A stretch of 64,000 nucleotides of DNA from contig CAYMUY010000021.1 in assembly GCA_964393825.1 (NCBI GenBank), positions 1 to 64,000 on the forward strand. Reading direction: 5' to 3'. The position numbers and the translations under genes were made by a program. This document shows positions 1 to 10,419 of this stretch, piece after piece (positions within the stretch are counted from its first letter, which is position 1; each line of letters begins with the position of its first letter). The DNA is from PFJX01 sp964393825. GTDB taxonomy: Bacteria; Pseudomonadota; Gammaproteobacteria; Burkholderiales; Thiobacillaceae. The notes under the pieces were generated by a model. That model was given only the letters and a program-made list of their open reading frames with translations. It made no database searches and was not told the origin of the DNA.

Positions 1-17
1 CCAGACTCCCTCTACAC

Positions 18-44
18 AAAAACCCCCGCTCGTCGGGGGTTTTT
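18..44. terminator. Intrinsic terminator of the gene upstream of the window
   Basis: An 11-bp stem (A5C5G at 18-28 paired with CG5T5 at 34-44) closes a 5-nt loop and ends in a T run. The A run on the other side means it could work in both directions. It isolates carA from the upstream gene, which is not visible. Confidence 0.85.
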
Positions 45-83
45 GCTTTGGAAAATGGGAACCGCGTGGCCAGGTGATGGCCA

Positions 84-112
84 TTGAGGTGCCTTGCTCC
101 AAATCGTATAAT
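84..112 (+). promoter_or_regulatory. Sigma-70 promoter of carAB
   Basis: TTGAGG at 84-89 and a perfect TATAAT at 107-112 are separated by 17 bp. The predicted transcript starts near 119, giving a leader of about 65 nt before the chosen carA start at 185. The open frame extends upstream through this promoter to 74, which argues against the longer start. Confidence 0.75.
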
Positions 113-131
113 ACAAAGCGATTTTCAATAG

Positions 132-159
132 AGCGGGGTGGACGCGAGTCCGCCCCGCT
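132..159 (+). promoter_or_regulatory. carA leader hairpin with GNRA tetraloop
   Basis: A 12-bp stem (132-143 with 148-159, one G-U pair) is closed by the tetraloop GCGA, a GNRA type. No U tract follows, so it is not a standard terminator. It lies between the promoter and the ribosome binding site. A role in mRNA stability or pyrimidine/arginine control is inference only. Confidence 0.6.
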
Positions 160-184
160 TGTCACATCTGGACCAGGGGTTATC

Positions 185-1327
185 TTGTCTGCGCTCTTTC
201 CTGCAATACTTGCCTTGGCTGACGGTACGATTTTCCGTGGCTATTCCATCGGTGCCGAATCGGCTGGAGTCGGTGAAGTCGTCTTCAATACGGCGATTAC
301 GGGCTATCAGGAAATTCTCACCGACCCTTCGTACCGGAATCAGTTGGTGACCCTGACCTATCCTCATATTGGCAACGTTGGGGCGAATCCGTCGGATGCC
401 GAGTCTGGTGCGGTGCATGCCGCAGGCCTGATCATTCGCGATCTGCCGCTGCGCGCGAGCAACTTCCGCATGACCCAGACTTTGGATGACTATCTGAAAG
501 AATGGAACATTGCCGCAATCGCCGGGATCGATACCCGGCGCCTGACGCGCCATCTCCGGCTCAACGGAGCGCAGAATGGTTGCATCCTGCCAGGTGGTAT
601 GGACGAGGCCAGGGCCATCTCCATCGCTCGTGCTTTCCCGAGCATGGCCGGAACCGATCTTGCCAAAGAGGTTACCTGCGGCGAGCGGCATATGTGGGAC
701 GAAGGTGAATGGGCGCTCGGCCAGGGGTTCCAGCGGCCTGAACACTATCCCTATCGCGTGGTTGCCTACGATTTCGGTGCCAAGCGCAACATCCTGCGCA
801 TGGCCGCGATGCGTGGTTGTCAAATCACCGTAGTCCCCGCTGATACGCCTGCTGCTGAAGTGCTGGCGATGCAACCGGATGGCGTATTGCTCTCGAACGG
901 TCCGGGTGATCCCGAGCCATGCGGCTATGCGATAGATGCGATAAGGGAAATCACCGCCGCGCGGATACCGACCTTCGGCATTTGCTTGGGTCATCAGTTG
1001 TTGGCGCTCGCCTCAGGGGCCAGGACCGTGAAGATGAAGTTCGGACACCACGGTGCCAACCACCCTGTGCAGGATCTTGATACCAAGCGTGTTGTCATTA
1101 CCAGCCAGAACCATGGCTTTGCGGTCGATCCCCAGTCCCTCCCGGACAACCTCCGCGCCACGCATATCTCCCTGTTCGATGGGTCGCTGCAAGGCATCAG
1201 CAGGACGGATGTGCCTGCATTCAGTTTTCAGGGCCATCCCGAAGCGAGCCCCGGCCCGCAGGATGTGGGCTACCTTTTCGATCGATTCATCCAGTTGATG
1301 CAAGACTACAAGGCGAATCATGCCTAA
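185..1327 (+). CDS. carA: Carbamoyl phosphate synthase small subunit (glutaminase)
   Basis: Releases ammonia from glutamine and channels it to CarB for carbamoyl phosphate, the precursor of arginine and pyrimidines; cytoplasmic. The N-terminal CarA domain is followed by a class I glutamine amidotransferase domain with the nucleophile Cys near residue 267 (GICLGHQ) and the His/Glu pair in GHPEASPGP. I chose the TTG at 185 because AGGGG lies 5 nt upstream, the resulting 380 residues match the usual length, and the family N-terminus (PAILALADGT) starts just after it. The upstream ATG at 74 would put coding sequence over the promoter. It overlaps carB by 8 nt, so the two subunits are translationally coupled. 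Confidence 0.95.
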   Translation: MSALFPAILALADGTIFRGYSIGAESAGVGEVVFNTAITGYQEILTDPSYRNQLVTLTYPHIGNVGANPSDAESGAVHAAGLIIRDLPLRASNFRMTQTLDDYLKEWNIAAIAGIDTRRLTRHLRLNGAQNGCILPGGMDEARAISIARAFPSMAGTDLAKEVTCGERHMWDEGEWALGQGFQRPEHYPYRVVAYDFGAKRNILRMAAMRGCQITVVPADTPAAEVLAMQPDGVLLSNGPGDPEPCGYAIDAIREITAARIPTFGICLGHQLLALASGARTVKMKFGHHGANHPVQDLDTKRVVITSQNHGFAVDPQSLPDNLRATHISLFDGSLQGISRTDVPAFSFQGHPEASPGPQDVGYLFDRFIQLMQDYKANHA

Positions 1328-4300
1328 GCGCAGCGATCTCAAATCCATTCTCATTATCGGCGCCGGCCCTATCGTTATCGGCCAGGCCTGCGAATTCGAC
1401 TATTCAGGCGCCCAGGCCTGCAAGGCGTTGCGGCAGGAGGGATACCGGGTGATCCTGGTCAATTCCAATCCCGCCACGATCATGACCGACCCGGAAATGG
1501 CTGATGCGACCTACATCGAGCCGATCAACTGGCAGACGGTCGAGAAGATCATTGAAAAGGAACGGCCGGACGCCATCCTCCCAACCATGGGCGGGCAGAC
1601 CGGTCTCAACTGCGCCCTTGATCTTGCCAAATATGGCGTGCTCGAGAAATACGGCGTCGAACTTATCGGCGCCAGTCGCGATGCGATCGACAAGGCCGAG
1701 GATCGTGAAAAGTTCAAGCAGGCCATGGCTCGCATTGGTCTGGCTAATCCGCGCTCCGCTCTGGCGCACAGTATCGAGGAGGCGATGCAGATTCAGGCTG
1801 GTATCGGCTTCCCAACCATCATTCGTCCTTCCTTTACCATGGGAGGCAGTGGTGGTGGCATCGCCTACAACATGGAAGAGTTCCTGGCGATCTGCGAACG
1901 CGGTCTGGATGCGTCGCCCACCAAGGAATTGCTGATCGAGGAATCGCTGATCGGCTGGAAAGAATTCGAGATGGAAGTGGTGCGTGACCATGTCGACAAC
2001 TGCATCATCGTGTGCTCCATCGAGAACCTCGATCCAATGGGTGTGCACACCGGCGATTCGATCACTGTCGCCCCCGCGCAAACTCTGACCGATCGCGAAT
2101 ATCAGTTGCTGCGCAATGCTTCCATTGCCGTACTGCGCGAAATCGGTGTGGATACGGGTGGCTCCAACGTACAGTTCGCCATCAATCCTGCGGATGGTCG
2201 TATCGTGGTCATCGAGATGAACCCCCGCGTGTCGCGCTCATCTGCCTTGGCCTCGAAGGCAACCGGTTTCCCCATTGCGAAAGTCGCGGCCAAGTTGGCC
2301 GTGGGTTTCACTCTCGACGAACTCAAGAACGACATTACCGGTGGCGCCACGCCGGCTTCCTTCGAGCCGTCTATCGACTATGTGGTCACCAAGGTGCCGC
2401 GCTTTGCTTTCGAGAAATTTCCCCAGGCCAATGACCGGCTGACCACGCAAATGAAATCCGTGGGTGAGGTCATGGCGATCGGTCGCACTTTCCAGGAGTC
2501 CTTGCAGAAGGCTTTGCGTGGCCTGGAAACGGGTGTGGACGGGCTCGACGAGAAAACCGACGACGAGGATGAGATCGAGGCCGAGCTCGGCAACCCAGGC
2601 CCCGAACGCCTCTGGTATGTTGCCGACGCGCTGCGTATCGGCATGACCTTTGAGGAAGTGCAGCTGGCCAGCATGATCGATCCCTGGTTCCTGGCGCAGA
2701 TCGAGGACCTGGTGCGCCAGGAGCGTGAACTGCAGGGACTCTCCCTGGCGGATATCAGCCGGGAACAGTTGTTCCGTCTCAAGCGCAATGGCTTCGCCGA
2801 CCGCCGCCTGGCCAAGTTGCTCAACACGGATCAGCACGCGGTGCGAGCACGACGTTGGGCTCTCGGCGTGCATCCGGTCTACAAGCGCGTGGATACCTGC
2901 GCAGCCGAATTCGCCACGTCCACGGCCTACATGTATTCCACCTACGAGGAAGAGTGCGAGTCGCTCCCCTCTGATCGCAAGAAGATCATGGTGCTCGGTG
3001 GCGGCCCCAATCGTATCGGTCAGGGGATCGAGTTCGACTATTGCTGTGTGCATGCCGCGCTCGCCATGCGCGAGGATGGTTATGAAACCATCATGGTCAA
3101 CTGCAACCCTGAAACCGTATCCACCGATTACGACACCTCAGATCGCCTGTATTTCGAGCCGCTTACGCTTGAAGACGTGCTGGAGGTGGTGCGCATCGAG
3201 AAACCGATCGGCGTCATCGTCCAGTACGGTGGCCAGACACCGCTGAAACTGGCACGTGACCTGGAAAGGAATGGTGTCCCTATTATCGGCACCTCCCCGG
3301 ACATGATCGACGCGGCCGAGGATCGAGAGCGTTTCCAGAAGATGCTGAATGACCTGGGCTTGTTGCAGCCGCCCAACCGCACCGCGCGCGCGGAGGATGA
3401 GGCGATCCGGCTTGCCGCCGAGATCGGATACCCGCTGGTAGTGCGGCCCTCCTATGTCCTGGGTGGCCGCGCAATGGAAATCGTCCGCGAGGAAGCGGAT
3501 TTGCAGCGTTACATGCGTGAGGCCGTCAAGGTATCCAACGATTCTCCGGTGCTGCTCGACCGTTTTCTCAACGATGCGATCGAGGTCGACGTGGACGCCT
3601 TGTCAGACGGTGAGAACGTCCTGATCGGCGGCATCATGGAACACATCGAACAGGCCGGCGTCCATTCCGGTGATTCCGCCTGCTCTCTGCCACCCTATAG
3701 CCTGACTCCAGCGATACAGGACGAGCTGCGGCGGCAGACCGTGGCCATGGCCCGGGCCCTCAATGTGGTTGGTCTGATGAATGTCCAGTTCGCCATCAAG
3801 GGGACGGGCGACAAGGCCGAAGTTTATGTGCTGGAAGTCAATCCACGCGCTTCACGCACCGTACCTTTCGTCTCCAAGGCCACAGGCCGCCAGCTCGCCA
3901 AGATCGCGGCGCGCTGCATGGCTGGCACGTCACTGAAGCAGCAGAACGCGGAGCAAGAAATCATTCCGCCGTATTATTCGGTCAAGGAAGCCGTTTTCCC
4001 ATTCCGCAAGTTTCCTGGCGTCGACCCCATCCTCACGCCGGAAATGAAATCTACCGGTGAGGTGATGGGTGTGGGCGAGACCTTTGGTGAGGCTTTCCTG
4101 AAATCCCAGTACGGTGCCAGCGTCAAGCTTCCGCGTGAAGGCAATGTCTTCATTTCGGTGCGCAACCCCGATCATCCGCAGGTGGTCGAGATTGCGAGCT
4201 ACCTGCACGGTTTTGGCTTCAACCTGTTTGCCACACGCGGCACGGCCAATGTCATCGATGCCGGCGGTGTGCCGGTGACCCGTGTCAACAAGGTGGCCGA

Positions 4301-4535
4301 GGGCCGCCCGCATATTGTCGACATGATCAAGAATCGGGAAATTCAGCTGATCATCAACGTGGTCGAGGACAAGCGGGCGATGAAGGACTCCTTCGCGATC
4401 CGCGCCGCCGCGCTGAATCAGAATATTCCCTATTTCACGACGCTGGCCGGCGCCAAGGCGGCCTGCCTGGGCATGAAGGATCGCCGCGACATCTCCGTCT
4501 ATCCCCTGCAAGACCTGCACAAGCGTCTGCACTGA
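1320..4535 (+). CDS. carB: Carbamoyl phosphate synthase large subunit
   Basis: Makes carbamoyl phosphate from bicarbonate, two ATP and ammonia delivered by CarA. The 1071 residues have the classic duplicated layout: two ATP-grasp halves (roughly residues 1-400 and 550-930), an oligomerisation domain between them, and a C-terminal MGS-like allosteric domain where ornithine and UMP act in the enterobacterial enzyme. Each half opens with a glycine-rich motif (GAGPIVIGQ near 15; GGGPNRIGQ near 562). Length is close to the E. coli protein (1073). The start codon lies inside the end of carA, and greA follows after 10 nt. Confidence 0.97.
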   Translation: MPKRSDLKSILIIGAGPIVIGQACEFDYSGAQACKALRQEGYRVILVNSNPATIMTDPEMADATYIEPINWQTVEKIIEKERPDAILPTMGGQTGLNCALDLAKYGVLEKYGVELIGASRDAIDKAEDREKFKQAMARIGLANPRSALAHSIEEAMQIQAGIGFPTIIRPSFTMGGSGGGIAYNMEEFLAICERGLDASPTKELLIEESLIGWKEFEMEVVRDHVDNCIIVCSIENLDPMGVHTGDSITVAPAQTLTDREYQLLRNASIAVLREIGVDTGGSNVQFAINPADGRIVVIEMNPRVSRSSALASKATGFPIAKVAAKLAVGFTLDELKNDITGGATPASFEPSIDYVVTKVPRFAFEKFPQANDRLTTQMKSVGEVMAIGRTFQESLQKALRGLETGVDGLDEKTDDEDEIEAELGNPGPERLWYVADALRIGMTFEEVQLASMIDPWFLAQIEDLVRQERELQGLSLADISREQLFRLKRNGFADRRLAKLLNTDQHAVRARRWALGVHPVYKRVDTCAAEFATSTAYMYSTYEEECESLPSDRKKIMVLGGGPNRIGQGIEFDYCCVHAALAMREDGYETIMVNCNPETVSTDYDTSDRLYFEPLTLEDVLEVVRIEKPIGVIVQYGGQTPLKLARDLERNGVPIIGTSPDMIDAAEDRERFQKMLNDLGLLQPPNRTARAEDEAIRLAAEIGYPLVVRPSYVLGGRAMEIVREEADLQRYMREAVKVSNDSPVLLDRFLNDAIEVDVDALSDGENVLIGGIMEHIEQAGVHSGDSACSLPPYSLTPAIQDELRRQTVAMARALNVVGLMNVQFAIKGTGDKAEVYVLEVNPRASRTVPFVSKATGRQLAKIAARCMAGTSLKQQNAEQEIIPPYYSVKEAVFPFRKFPGVDPILTPEMKSTGEVMGVGETFGEAFLKSQYGASVKLPREGNVFISVRNPDHPQVVEIASYLHGFGFNLFATRGTANVIDAGGVPVTRVNKVAEGRPHIVDMIKNREIQLIINVVEDKRAMKDSFAIRAAALNQNIPYFTTLAGAKAACLGMKDRRDISVYPLQDLHKRLH

Positions 4536-4545
4536 GAGGTTCCCA

Positions 4546-5022
4546 ATGAATAAAGTCCCACTTACGGTGGTTGGCGCCGATCTGTTGCGCAATGAACTGC
4601 AACGCTTGAAGAGCGTGGAGCGTCCCAACGTTATCGCCGCCATCGCCGAAGCGCGTTCGCACGGCGACCTGTCGGAAAACGCGGAATACGATGCCGCCAA
4701 GGAAAAGCAGGGGTTCATCGAGGGGCGCATCAAGGATCTGGAAGGCAAACTCGCCAACGCCCAGATCATCGACCCGCGTCATCTCGACGCGGAGGGGCGC
4801 GTGGTGTTTGGCGCCACGGTCGATCTGGTGGATGCCGAAACCGGCGATGAAGTGAAGTACCAGATCGTCGGCGACGACGAGGCGGACATCAAGAGCGGGA
4901 AAATATCCGTGGGCTCGCCCATCGCCCGGGCGCTGATCGGGAAATATGCCGGTGATGTCGCCGATGTGAACGCGCCCGGTGGCCTTCGCCACTACGAAAT
5001 CGTCGACGTTCACTACATCTGA
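4546..5022 (+). CDS. greA: Transcription elongation factor GreA
   Basis: Binds the RNA polymerase secondary channel and stimulates cleavage of backtracked RNA. The 158 residues are full length: an N-terminal coiled coil with the acidic tip sequence DLSENAEYDAAKE (about residues 43-55), which carries the catalytic Asp/Glu pair, and a C-terminal FKBP-like domain ending in the YEIVDV strand. It starts 10 nt after carB behind GAGAGG and is probably in the same operon, an order common in betaproteobacteria. Confidence 0.96.
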   Translation: MNKVPLTVVGADLLRNELQRLKSVERPNVIAAIAEARSHGDLSENAEYDAAKEKQGFIEGRIKDLEGKLANAQIIDPRHLDAEGRVVFGATVDLVDAETGDEVKYQIVGDDEADIKSGKISVGSPIARALIGKYAGDVADVNAPGGLRHYEIVDVHYI

Positions 5023-5023
5023 C

Positions 5024-5476
5024 GTGAAGCGACTTCCCGACGTGCTCGCCATCTGGGCCGCCGCCATTTGGGTGGGGGGGCTCTGGGTGGTCGGCTACCT
5101 GGCCGCGCCGACGCTTTTCTATACCATGGATGATCGCGCGCTGGCCGGCATGCTGGCCGGCAAGATGTTCAGTCATATTGCCTGGCTGGGCCTGGTCTGC
5201 GGTGGCTGGCTGCTGCTGTTTCGCCTGAGTCGGTCAGGGACGGAGGCGTTGAAGCAGGTCTTTTTCTGGCTCGTCCTGGTCATGCTGTTGCTGACGGCCG
5301 CCCAGAAGTTCGGCATTCAGCCCATCATGCAACAACTCAAGGACCAGGCCATGCCGAAGGATGTGATGGAAAGCCTGTTTCGCGACCGTTTCGCCACCTG
5401 GCACGGCATCTCCAGCGTGGTGTACCTGATCGAGAGCCTGCTCGGTCTGGCGCTGCTGGCCAGGCAGAAAACCTAG
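5024..5476 (+). CDS. DUF4149 family inner-membrane protein
   Basis: Function unknown. The 150-residue product is mostly hydrophobic, with about four predicted membrane segments; the first (AIWAAAIWVGGLWVVGYLAA) carries the WVGGLW pattern typical of the family. The last soluble loop contains FRDRFATWHGISSVVYL. I chose GTG at 5024, two bases after the greA stop, because the longer frame starting at 4979 lies inside greA and adds a non-hydrophobic tail. No clear Shine-Dalgarno is seen, consistent with coupling to greA translation. It faces yhbY. Confidence 0.75.
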   Translation: MKRLPDVLAIWAAAIWVGGLWVVGYLAAPTLFYTMDDRALAGMLAGKMFSHIAWLGLVCGGWLLLFRLSRSGTEALKQVFFWLVLVMLLLTAAQKFGIQPIMQQLKDQAMPKDVMESLFRDRFATWHGISSVVYLIESLLGLALLARQKT

Positions 5477-5539
5477 TCCGGGTCGGGTATCGCTGCACCT
5501 CCAGTCATGGCTGCCCGCTTAGGCTGTGTGGAACCCACC

Positions 5540-5833
5540 CTACGGCAGCTTGATCCTGGCTTTTTCCGCCGATTTATAAAGCAGCAACAGCTTGCCGATA
5601 TGCTGGACTGGAGCGGCATCCACCGCCGCGCAGAGTTCGCCAAACCACGCCTCGCGCGCGGCGCGGTCATCACCCAGGACGCGTACCTTGATCAGCTCAT
5701 GGGCGGCTAGTGCGTGCCCGGTTTCCTTGATCACCGCCTCGGTCAGTCCCTGCGCGCCGATCATCACCACCGGCTTGAGCGAATGGGCCAGGCCTTTCAG
5801 ATATTTACGTTGTTCAACCGATAATTCGCGCAT
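5540..5833 (-). CDS. yhbY: YhbY-type CRM-domain RNA-binding protein
   Basis: A 97-residue protein made of one CRS1-YhbY (CRM) domain, a KH-like fold associated with pre-50S ribosomal particles. It begins with the family signature LSVEQRKYLKGLAHSLKP and contains the GxxG-like loop in VMIGAQGLTEAV. It is transcribed away from rlmE; the two starts are only 34 bp apart, so their promoters overlap. Pairing with rlmE and ftsH fits a shared role in ribosome assembly and stress, as in E. coli. Confidence 0.92.
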   Translation of the reverse strand: MRELSVEQRKYLKGLAHSLKPVVMIGAQGLTEAVIKETGHALAAHELIKVRVLGDDRAAREAWFGELCAAVDAAPVQHIGKLLLLYKSAEKARIKLP

Positions 5834-5867
5834 TCATTTTCCCCGGAAAAGGCGGCGATAGTAGCCC

Positions 5868-6536
5868 ATGAAACGACAAGCCAAAACCCACGCGTGGCAT
5901 CACAAGCATGTCAACGACTTCTATGTGAAGCAGTCGGTCGAGCAGGGCTATCGCTCACGCGCGGCATACAAGTTGATGGAAATCGACGATCAGGATCATT
6001 TGTTGCGCCAGGGCCAGACAGTGGTCGACCTTGGTTGCTCGCCGGGAGGGTGGTGCCAGGTGGCGTCGGAACGGATGAAAGGACAGGGCCGCATCGTCGG
6101 TATCGACCTGCTGGAAATGACCGGTTTGAATCATGTCACCTTTATCCAGGGCGATTTCACCGAAGAGGCCGGTCTAGCCCAGGTGGAAGACGCCCTGCAG
6201 GGACGGCCTGTCGACCTTGTACTTTCCGACATGGCCCCCAATATCACTGGCGTGGTGCTGACCGACCAGGCAAGAAGTTATCAGCTCGCGGAACTCGCGC
6301 TGGAATTTGCCGCGCAACACCTGCAACTCGATGGCGTTTTTCTGGTCAAGGTGTTTCAGGGGGCCGGATTCGAGGCTTACATGAGGTCGATGCGCGAGGT
6401 TTTTCGGAAGGTCGTGGCACGCAAGCCTGATGCCTCACGCGATCGCAGTCGCGAAGTGTATTTATTGGGTCGCGGATTGAAAACGATACCCGGGCAGGCG
6501 GCGGTCTTGATTGAATCGGCCCAGGATTTGGACTAA
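5868..6536 (+). CDS. rlmE: 23S rRNA 2'-O-ribose methyltransferase (U2552)
   Basis: RrmJ/FtsJ enzyme that methylates U2552 of 23S rRNA using S-adenosylmethionine. The SAM-binding motif is VVDLGCSPGGW (near residue 50). The K-D-K-E catalytic tetrad is visible: Lys in SRAAYKLMEI, Asp in VLSDMAPN, Lys in FLVKVFQG and Glu in SREVYLL. At 222 residues it is slightly longer than the E. coli enzyme (209). It is divergent from yhbY and ends 41 bp before ftsH, with which it is probably co-transcribed. Confidence 0.95.
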   Translation: MKRQAKTHAWHHKHVNDFYVKQSVEQGYRSRAAYKLMEIDDQDHLLRQGQTVVDLGCSPGGWCQVASERMKGQGRIVGIDLLEMTGLNHVTFIQGDFTEEAGLAQVEDALQGRPVDLVLSDMAPNITGVVLTDQARSYQLAELALEFAAQHLQLDGVFLVKVFQGAGFEAYMRSMREVFRKVVARKPDASRDRSREVYLLGRGLKTIPGQAAVLIESAQDLD

Positions 6537-6577
6537 CTTCTCCCCGTTCACGGCAGATTGGCCGCAAAGGAGTCAAA

Positions 6578-8479
<1,902 letters not shown>

Positions 8480-8524
8480 CAGACCCCGGAAAGGGCGAAT
8501 GAACGCACGTTGTGTCCCCTCCTC

Positions 8525-8559
8525 GATTCAGCCAGGCCTTGTACCTGGCTGAATCGTTT
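8525..8559 (+). terminator. Terminator after rlmE-ftsH
   Basis: A perfect 12-bp inverted repeat (8525-8536 with 8544-8555) with a 7-nt loop is followed by GTTTC. The downstream T run is short, so termination may be partial. Confidence 0.7.
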
Positions 8560-8591
8560 CTGCTGATCGTTTTCCGGGATAATCGCGATCC

Positions 8592-9869
8592 ATGTCCGAT
8601 CCTGCCCGCTCTGCCTCCAGCACCCCTCGCCTCCTCGCCGCGACCCTGGTCAACGACGTCTTGCGGGAGGGGGCCAGTTTATCGCTGGCGCTGGCGAATC
8701 TGCGCCGGTTGCAACCGGAAGGCCTGGCCACCGCGCAGAGTCTTGCCTATGGCACGTTGCGACACGCCGGCCGGCTGCGTTTTTATCTTGCGTCCCTCTG
8801 TGATCGCCCCCTCACCCCGGAGGCCTTGACTGGACATCTTCTGGTGGGCTTGTATGAACTGGAAGCCGGCGAGACACCCGTCTATGCCGTGGTGAACGAG
8901 ACCGTGGCCGGCGTCGCGGAGCGCTATCCGCGGGCGCGTGGATTCGTCAACGCGGTGCTGCGCAATTTCCAGCGGCGTCGCTTCGAGCTGGAGAAGGCCG
9001 CCGCGGCGGACCCGGAGGCGTGCTGGAACCTGCCGTCTTGGTGGGTGCAACGCCTGCGTGACCAGTATCCGGATGACTGGCCGGGTATCATCGAAATGCA
9101 GGATATGCATCCGCCCATGAGCCTGCGGGTGAATCGCCGCCGTGGTGATGTCGACACCTATCTGGCCAGGCTGGCGGCGGCTGGCATCGAGGCACAACGG
9201 AGCGGTGAATACGCGTTGACCCTGGCGCGTCCGGTACCGGTCAACGATTTGCCAGGTTTCTTCGATGGGTGGGTATCGGTGCAGGACCCCGGCGCACAAC
9301 TGGCCGCGCCATTGCTGGGTGCCGCCGATGGCGAGAGGGTACTGGATGCCTGCGCCGCGCCCGGCGGCAAGACCGGCCATCTGCTGGAGCTGCACGAACT
9401 CGATCTGGTGGCAATGGACAGCGATGCCGTCCGCCTGGGCCGGGTGCGGGAAAACCTCGATCGGCTCGGGCTCTTCGCCACCCTGATCACCGGCGATGCC
9501 GCCATGCCAGCGAGCTGGTGGGATGGCCGGCCGTTCGACCGCATCCTGCTTGACGCGCCGTGCACAGCTTCCGGCGTGGTGCGCAGGCATCCAGACGGAA
9601 AATGGCTGAAGCGCCCGGAGGATGTGCAACAGCTGGTGCGCCAGCAGCGTCGTCTCATGGATGCGTTGTGGCCGCTGCTGAAGCCGACTGGCACAATGCT
9701 GTACGTTACCTGCAGCCTTTTTCGCGAGGAAAACGCCGACCAGGTGGTCGCCTTTCTGGCCCGTCATGCCGACGCGCGTGTCGAGCCAGTGCCGGAAACC
9801 CGCGCGGGTCAGTTGCTCCCCGGCCCGGAGATGGATGGATTCTTCTATGCTCGCTTGCTCAAGGCGTAA
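8592..9869 (+). CDS. rsmB: 16S rRNA m5C967 methyltransferase
   Basis: RsmB (Sun/Fmu) methylates C967 of 16S rRNA. The 425 residues contain an N-terminal NusB-like RNA-binding domain (about 1-150) and a C-terminal Rossmann methyltransferase with SAM motif DACAAPGGKTGHL, the DAPCTASGV motif IV cysteine and the catalytic Cys of TCSLFREEN. It begins a run of tightly linked genes (rsmB, DUF4390, ntrY, ntrX), an order common in betaproteobacteria, where fmt often lies upstream; fmt is absent here. Its 3' end overlaps the next gene. Confidence 0.95.
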   Translation: MSDPARSASSTPRLLAATLVNDVLREGASLSLALANLRRLQPEGLATAQSLAYGTLRHAGRLRFYLASLCDRPLTPEALTGHLLVGLYELEAGETPVYAVVNETVAGVAERYPRARGFVNAVLRNFQRRRFELEKAAAADPEACWNLPSWWVQRLRDQYPDDWPGIIEMQDMHPPMSLRVNRRRGDVDTYLARLAAAGIEAQRSGEYALTLARPVPVNDLPGFFDGWVSVQDPGAQLAAPLLGAADGERVLDACAAPGGKTGHLLELHELDLVAMDSDAVRLGRVRENLDRLGLFATLITGDAAMPASWWDGRPFDRILLDAPCTASGVVRRHPDGKWLKRPEDVQQLVRQQRRLMDALWPLLKPTGTMLYVTCSLFREENADQVVAFLARHADARVEPVPETRAGQLLPGPEMDGFFYARLLKA

Positions 9870-10419
9870 GTTCCTGCAGGCTCTCGCCGCGACCCTAGCC
9901 TTGGCGGTTGCGGCCATTCCCATGGCGCGGGCCGAGGGTATCCAGGCACAGCAGATCGATGTGGTGCAGCGAGGCGAGTTGTTCCATCTCAACGGCGGCT
10001 TCGCCATCCAACTCTCGCCCACCCTGGATGATGCCCTGCGCCGCGGGGTGCAGCTGAGCTTCGTGCAGGCGGTGGAGGCCGAGCGCGAACGCGACTGGTG
10101 GCTGTCCGAAGGTCTCTCCGACCTGCAACGCAGCGTGCGTCTTTCCTACAACGCCTTGTTGCGTCAGTACTACGTCACGCTTAGCGGCGTTTCCAGCGCG
10201 CATGAAAGCCTCTCCGATGCCCTGCGTGCGGTGGGGGATCTACGCGACTGGGCGGTAGTCAGCGTCAAGCAGATGAAAAAGCGCTCCGAATACAAGATCT
10301 ATATCCGCATGTATCTGGACATCTCGCAGTTGCCGAAGCCCCTGCAGGTCAACGCGCTCGCTTCCTCGGGGCGCTGGCAACTCGATTCCGGCTGGCTGGA
10401 ACGCACCTTCAAATACTGA
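9847..10419 (+). CDS. DUF4390 domain exported protein
   Basis: Function unknown. The 190 residues begin with a basic n-region and hydrophobic core (SRRKFLQALAATLALAVAAI) ending in ARA, which suggests Sec or Tat-like export, followed by an all-beta domain typical of DUF4390. I chose the ATG at 9847, which puts the signal peptide at the N-terminus; longer frames run back into rsmB. It overlaps rsmB by 23 nt and ntrY by 1 nt (TGATG), so it is translationally coupled to the NtrYX sensor. An envelope accessory role is inference. Confidence 0.85.
   Translation: MLACSRRKFLQALAATLALAVAAIPMARAEGIQAQQIDVVQRGELFHLNGGFAIQLSPTLDDALRRGVQLSFVQAVEAERERDWWLSEGLSDLQRSVRLSYNALLRQYYVTLSGVSSAHESLSDALRAVGDLRDWAVVSVKQMKKRSEYKIYIRMYLDISQLPKPLQVNALASSGRWQLDSGWLERTFKY

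Noticed and set aside
74..184. N-terminal extension of CarA from ATG 74
   Set aside because: It would run across the TATAAT promoter and the leader hairpin, and family CarA proteins start near 185.
2238..3053. Minus-strand frame inside carB
   Set aside because: Shadow of carB; no ribosome site and no domain.
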